Shown: positions 4,951-5,970 of the stretch, piece by piece | How positions within the stretch are numbered: position 1 is the stretch's first letter | Layout of the letters: every line of letters begins with the position of its first letter | Assembly: GCA_020851395.1 (NCBI GenBank) | Contig: JADZCW010000094.1 | Location: 1 to 5,970 of the forward strand | From: Phycisphaeraceae bacterium | GTDB lineage: Bacteria; Planctomycetota; Phycisphaerae; Phycisphaerales; Phycisphaeraceae | Length of the DNA stretch: 5,970 nucleotides | Direction: 5' to 3' | Made by a program: the position numbers and the translations under genes | The notes under the pieces: generated by a model | What the model saw: only the letters and a program-made list of their open reading frames with translations | Database searches by the model: none | Told to the model about the DNA's origin: nothing

Positions 4951-5661
4951 TCAGGCCCCCGGCTTGCCCCCCGCCTGACGCGAGCCCGACGCCTCCGTCT
5001 CGTGCGGCCGGCTGTGACGGAGGATCTGCCCGTTGATCATGTAGATCACGTCCTCGGCGATGTTCACCGCGTGGTCCGCGATCCGCTCGAGCTGCCGCGA
5101 GATGCTCACAAAATGCATCATCGTCGTCACCCGCTCCGGGTGCACGCCGACCTTCTCCTGCACGATCTCGTACATCCGCCGGTGCATCCGATCGACTCCG
5201 TCGTCGCTCTGCCGGACCGACTCCGCCAGCTCCGCGTTGCGGTGCACCAACGCGTCCAGGCACTTCTGAAGCATCGACTGCACCTGACGCGCCATCTCCG
5301 GCAGGTGGAACGGCGCCCCCTCCATCGGCGGCTCCGCCGTCAGGAACTGCGCCTGCTCGGCGATGTTCACCGCCAGGTCCGCGATCCGCTCCAGATCATT
5401 GTTGATCTTCAGCAGCGACACCACGAACCGCAGGTCCATCGCCACCGGCTGGTAGCACGCCAGCGTGTGCAAACACTCCTCCTCCACGTCCAGCTCCGCC
5501 TGGTCGATCAGCGTGTCCTCCTCGATGATCTTCTGCGCCAGCACCTCATTGCGCATCTCCACCGCGCGCACCGCCCCCTGCACGCAGTCCTCCACCTGGG
5601 CCCCCAGATTCAGGATCATCCGCTTGAGCTTGTCGAACTGGTTCTGCAGGTGCTGGGACAT
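4951..5661 (-). CDS. phoU: Phosphate-uptake regulator PhoU
   Basis: PhoU is a cytoplasmic all-helical protein that couples the Pst phosphate transporter to the PhoR/PhoB two-component system and restrains phosphate uptake. The 236 residues hold the two expected three-helix repeats. Each carries the metal-binding signature: NDLERIADLAVNIAE (88-102, with E91, D95) and RQLERIADHAVNIAEDV (189-205, with E192, D196). The last ~25 residues are a polar tail rich in Gly, Ser and Glu without family similarity. Two ATGs are possible. GGAG at 5669-5672 lies only one base from the ATG at 5667 but seven bases from the ATG at 5661, so I chose 5661 (MSQHLQNQ). It lies downstream of pstB on the same strand, the classical order, with an 84-base gap. 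The gap holds a GC-rich repeat but no clear promoter or Pho box. Confidence 0.95.
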   Translation of the reverse strand: MSQHLQNQFDKLKRMILNLGAQVEDCVQGAVRAVEMRNEVLAQKIIEEDTLIDQAELDVEEECLHTLACYQPVAMDLRFVVSLLKINNDLERIADLAVNIAEQAQFLTAEPPMEGAPFHLPEMARQVQSMLQKCLDALVHRNAELAESVRQSDDGVDRMHRRMYEIVQEKVGVHPERVTTMMHFVSISRQLERIADHAVNIAEDVIYMINGQILRHSRPHETEASGSRQAGGKPGA

Positions 5662-5717
5662 CGTCATTCTCCGACAGGCGGCACGCCTTCATTCCGCCCT
5701 GAGCTTTCGTACGTCCC

Positions 5718-5745
5718 CTTCCGGGGGCTTCCGGGGGCGGGGGGG
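5718..5745. repeat. Tandem GC-rich repeat in the pstB-phoU gap
   Basis: CTTCCGGGGG occurs twice in tandem (5718-5727 and 5728-5737) and runs into a C plus seven G's that abut the pstB stop codon. The segment 5728-5743 is identical to 2882-2897 in the TPR gene. The role is unknown. On the transcribed minus strand it is a C-rich tract directly after the pstB stop. Confidence 0.6.
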
Positions 5746-5970
5746 TTAGCCGAACCGACCGGTGATGTAGTCCTCCGTCTGACGCAGACGGGGGTTGGTG
5801 AAGATATCCGTCGTCGGCCCATACTCGATCAGCCGACCGAGGTACATAAACGCCGTGTAATCGCTCATCCGTGACGCCTGCTGCATGTTATGCGTCACGA
5901 TCAGGATCGTGTAATCGCCCTTGAGCGACTGGATCAGGTCCTCGATCTTCGTCGTCGCGATCGGGTCCAA
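5746..5970 (-). CDS. pstB: Phosphate ABC transporter ATPase PstB, C-terminal end, cut by window edge
   Basis: The last 74 residues of the ATP-binding subunit of the high-affinity phosphate importer PstSCAB, which works at the cytoplasmic face of the membrane. The window enters in the D-loop (LDPIAT). Then come the strand and H-loop LIVTHN with the conserved His, then MQQASRMSDYTAFMYLGRLIEYG, as in PstB, and the family-typical end TNPRLRQTEDYITGRFG before TAA. The TTG at the very edge is the Leu codon of LDP, not a start. The Walker A and signature motifs lie outside. Its position just upstream of phoU confirms the assignment. Confidence 0.95.
   Translation of the reverse strand: MDPIATTKIEDLIQSLKGDYTILIVTHNMQQASRMSDYTAFMYLGRLIEYGPTTDIFTNPRLRQTEDYITGRFG

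Noticed and set aside
5002..5874. 290-codon plus-strand frame across phoU and pstB
   Set aside because: His/Arg/Leu-rich antisense shadow of two securely identified genes.
1..5970. tRNA, rRNA, CRISPR array, insertion sequence or phage genes
   Set aside because: No CCA-ended cloverleaf, no regularly spaced 25-40 base repeats, and no transposase, integrase or phage motifs were seen on reading both strands.

Overview
The window is high-GC bacterial chromosome. It reads as an ordinary housekeeping region with three lagging-strand genes of more unusual make-up. A planctomycete is the most likely source, perhaps of the Phycisphaerae type. I base this on a stand-alone fusA, a ceramidase-family hydrolase beside a Gfo/Idh/MocA oxidoreductase, a TPR protein carrying a YggX-like domain, and very GC-rich third codon positions. 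This placement is inference from gene content; no rRNA or marker alignment was possible.

Layout. The minus strand at the left edge carries the 5' part of fusA (EF-G). A 522-base divergent intergenic region follows (428-949). It holds a candidate fusA promoter, a long leader able to form several hairpins, a strong-SD mini-ORF and a candidate rightward promoter. Three plus-strand genes come next: a ceramidase-family hydrolase (950-2374), a TPR protein with a C-terminal YggX-like domain (2509-3162) and a Gfo/Idh/MocA oxidoreductase (3299-4297). The last ends at a textbook intrinsic terminator (4337-4370). Convergent to these, on the minus strand, lie pstB (3' end only), phoU and sixA, read leftward from the right edge.

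Functionally, the right third is a phosphate-uptake and signalling block: the PstB ATPase, the PhoU regulator and a SixA-type phosphohistidine phosphatase. The three plus-strand genes are separated by gaps of more than 130 bases with their own signals or repeats, so they are probably separate transcription units rather than a tight operon. I see no evidence of a shared pathway.

No phage, IS, CRISPR array, tRNA or rRNA was seen. The best second-look items are: the TPR/YggX-like fusion with no cysteine anywhere; the ceramidase-fold protein that keeps the zinc ligands but lacks the nucleophile serine; a likely leaderless promoter; a heptanucleotide repeat island; and the structured fusA leader.
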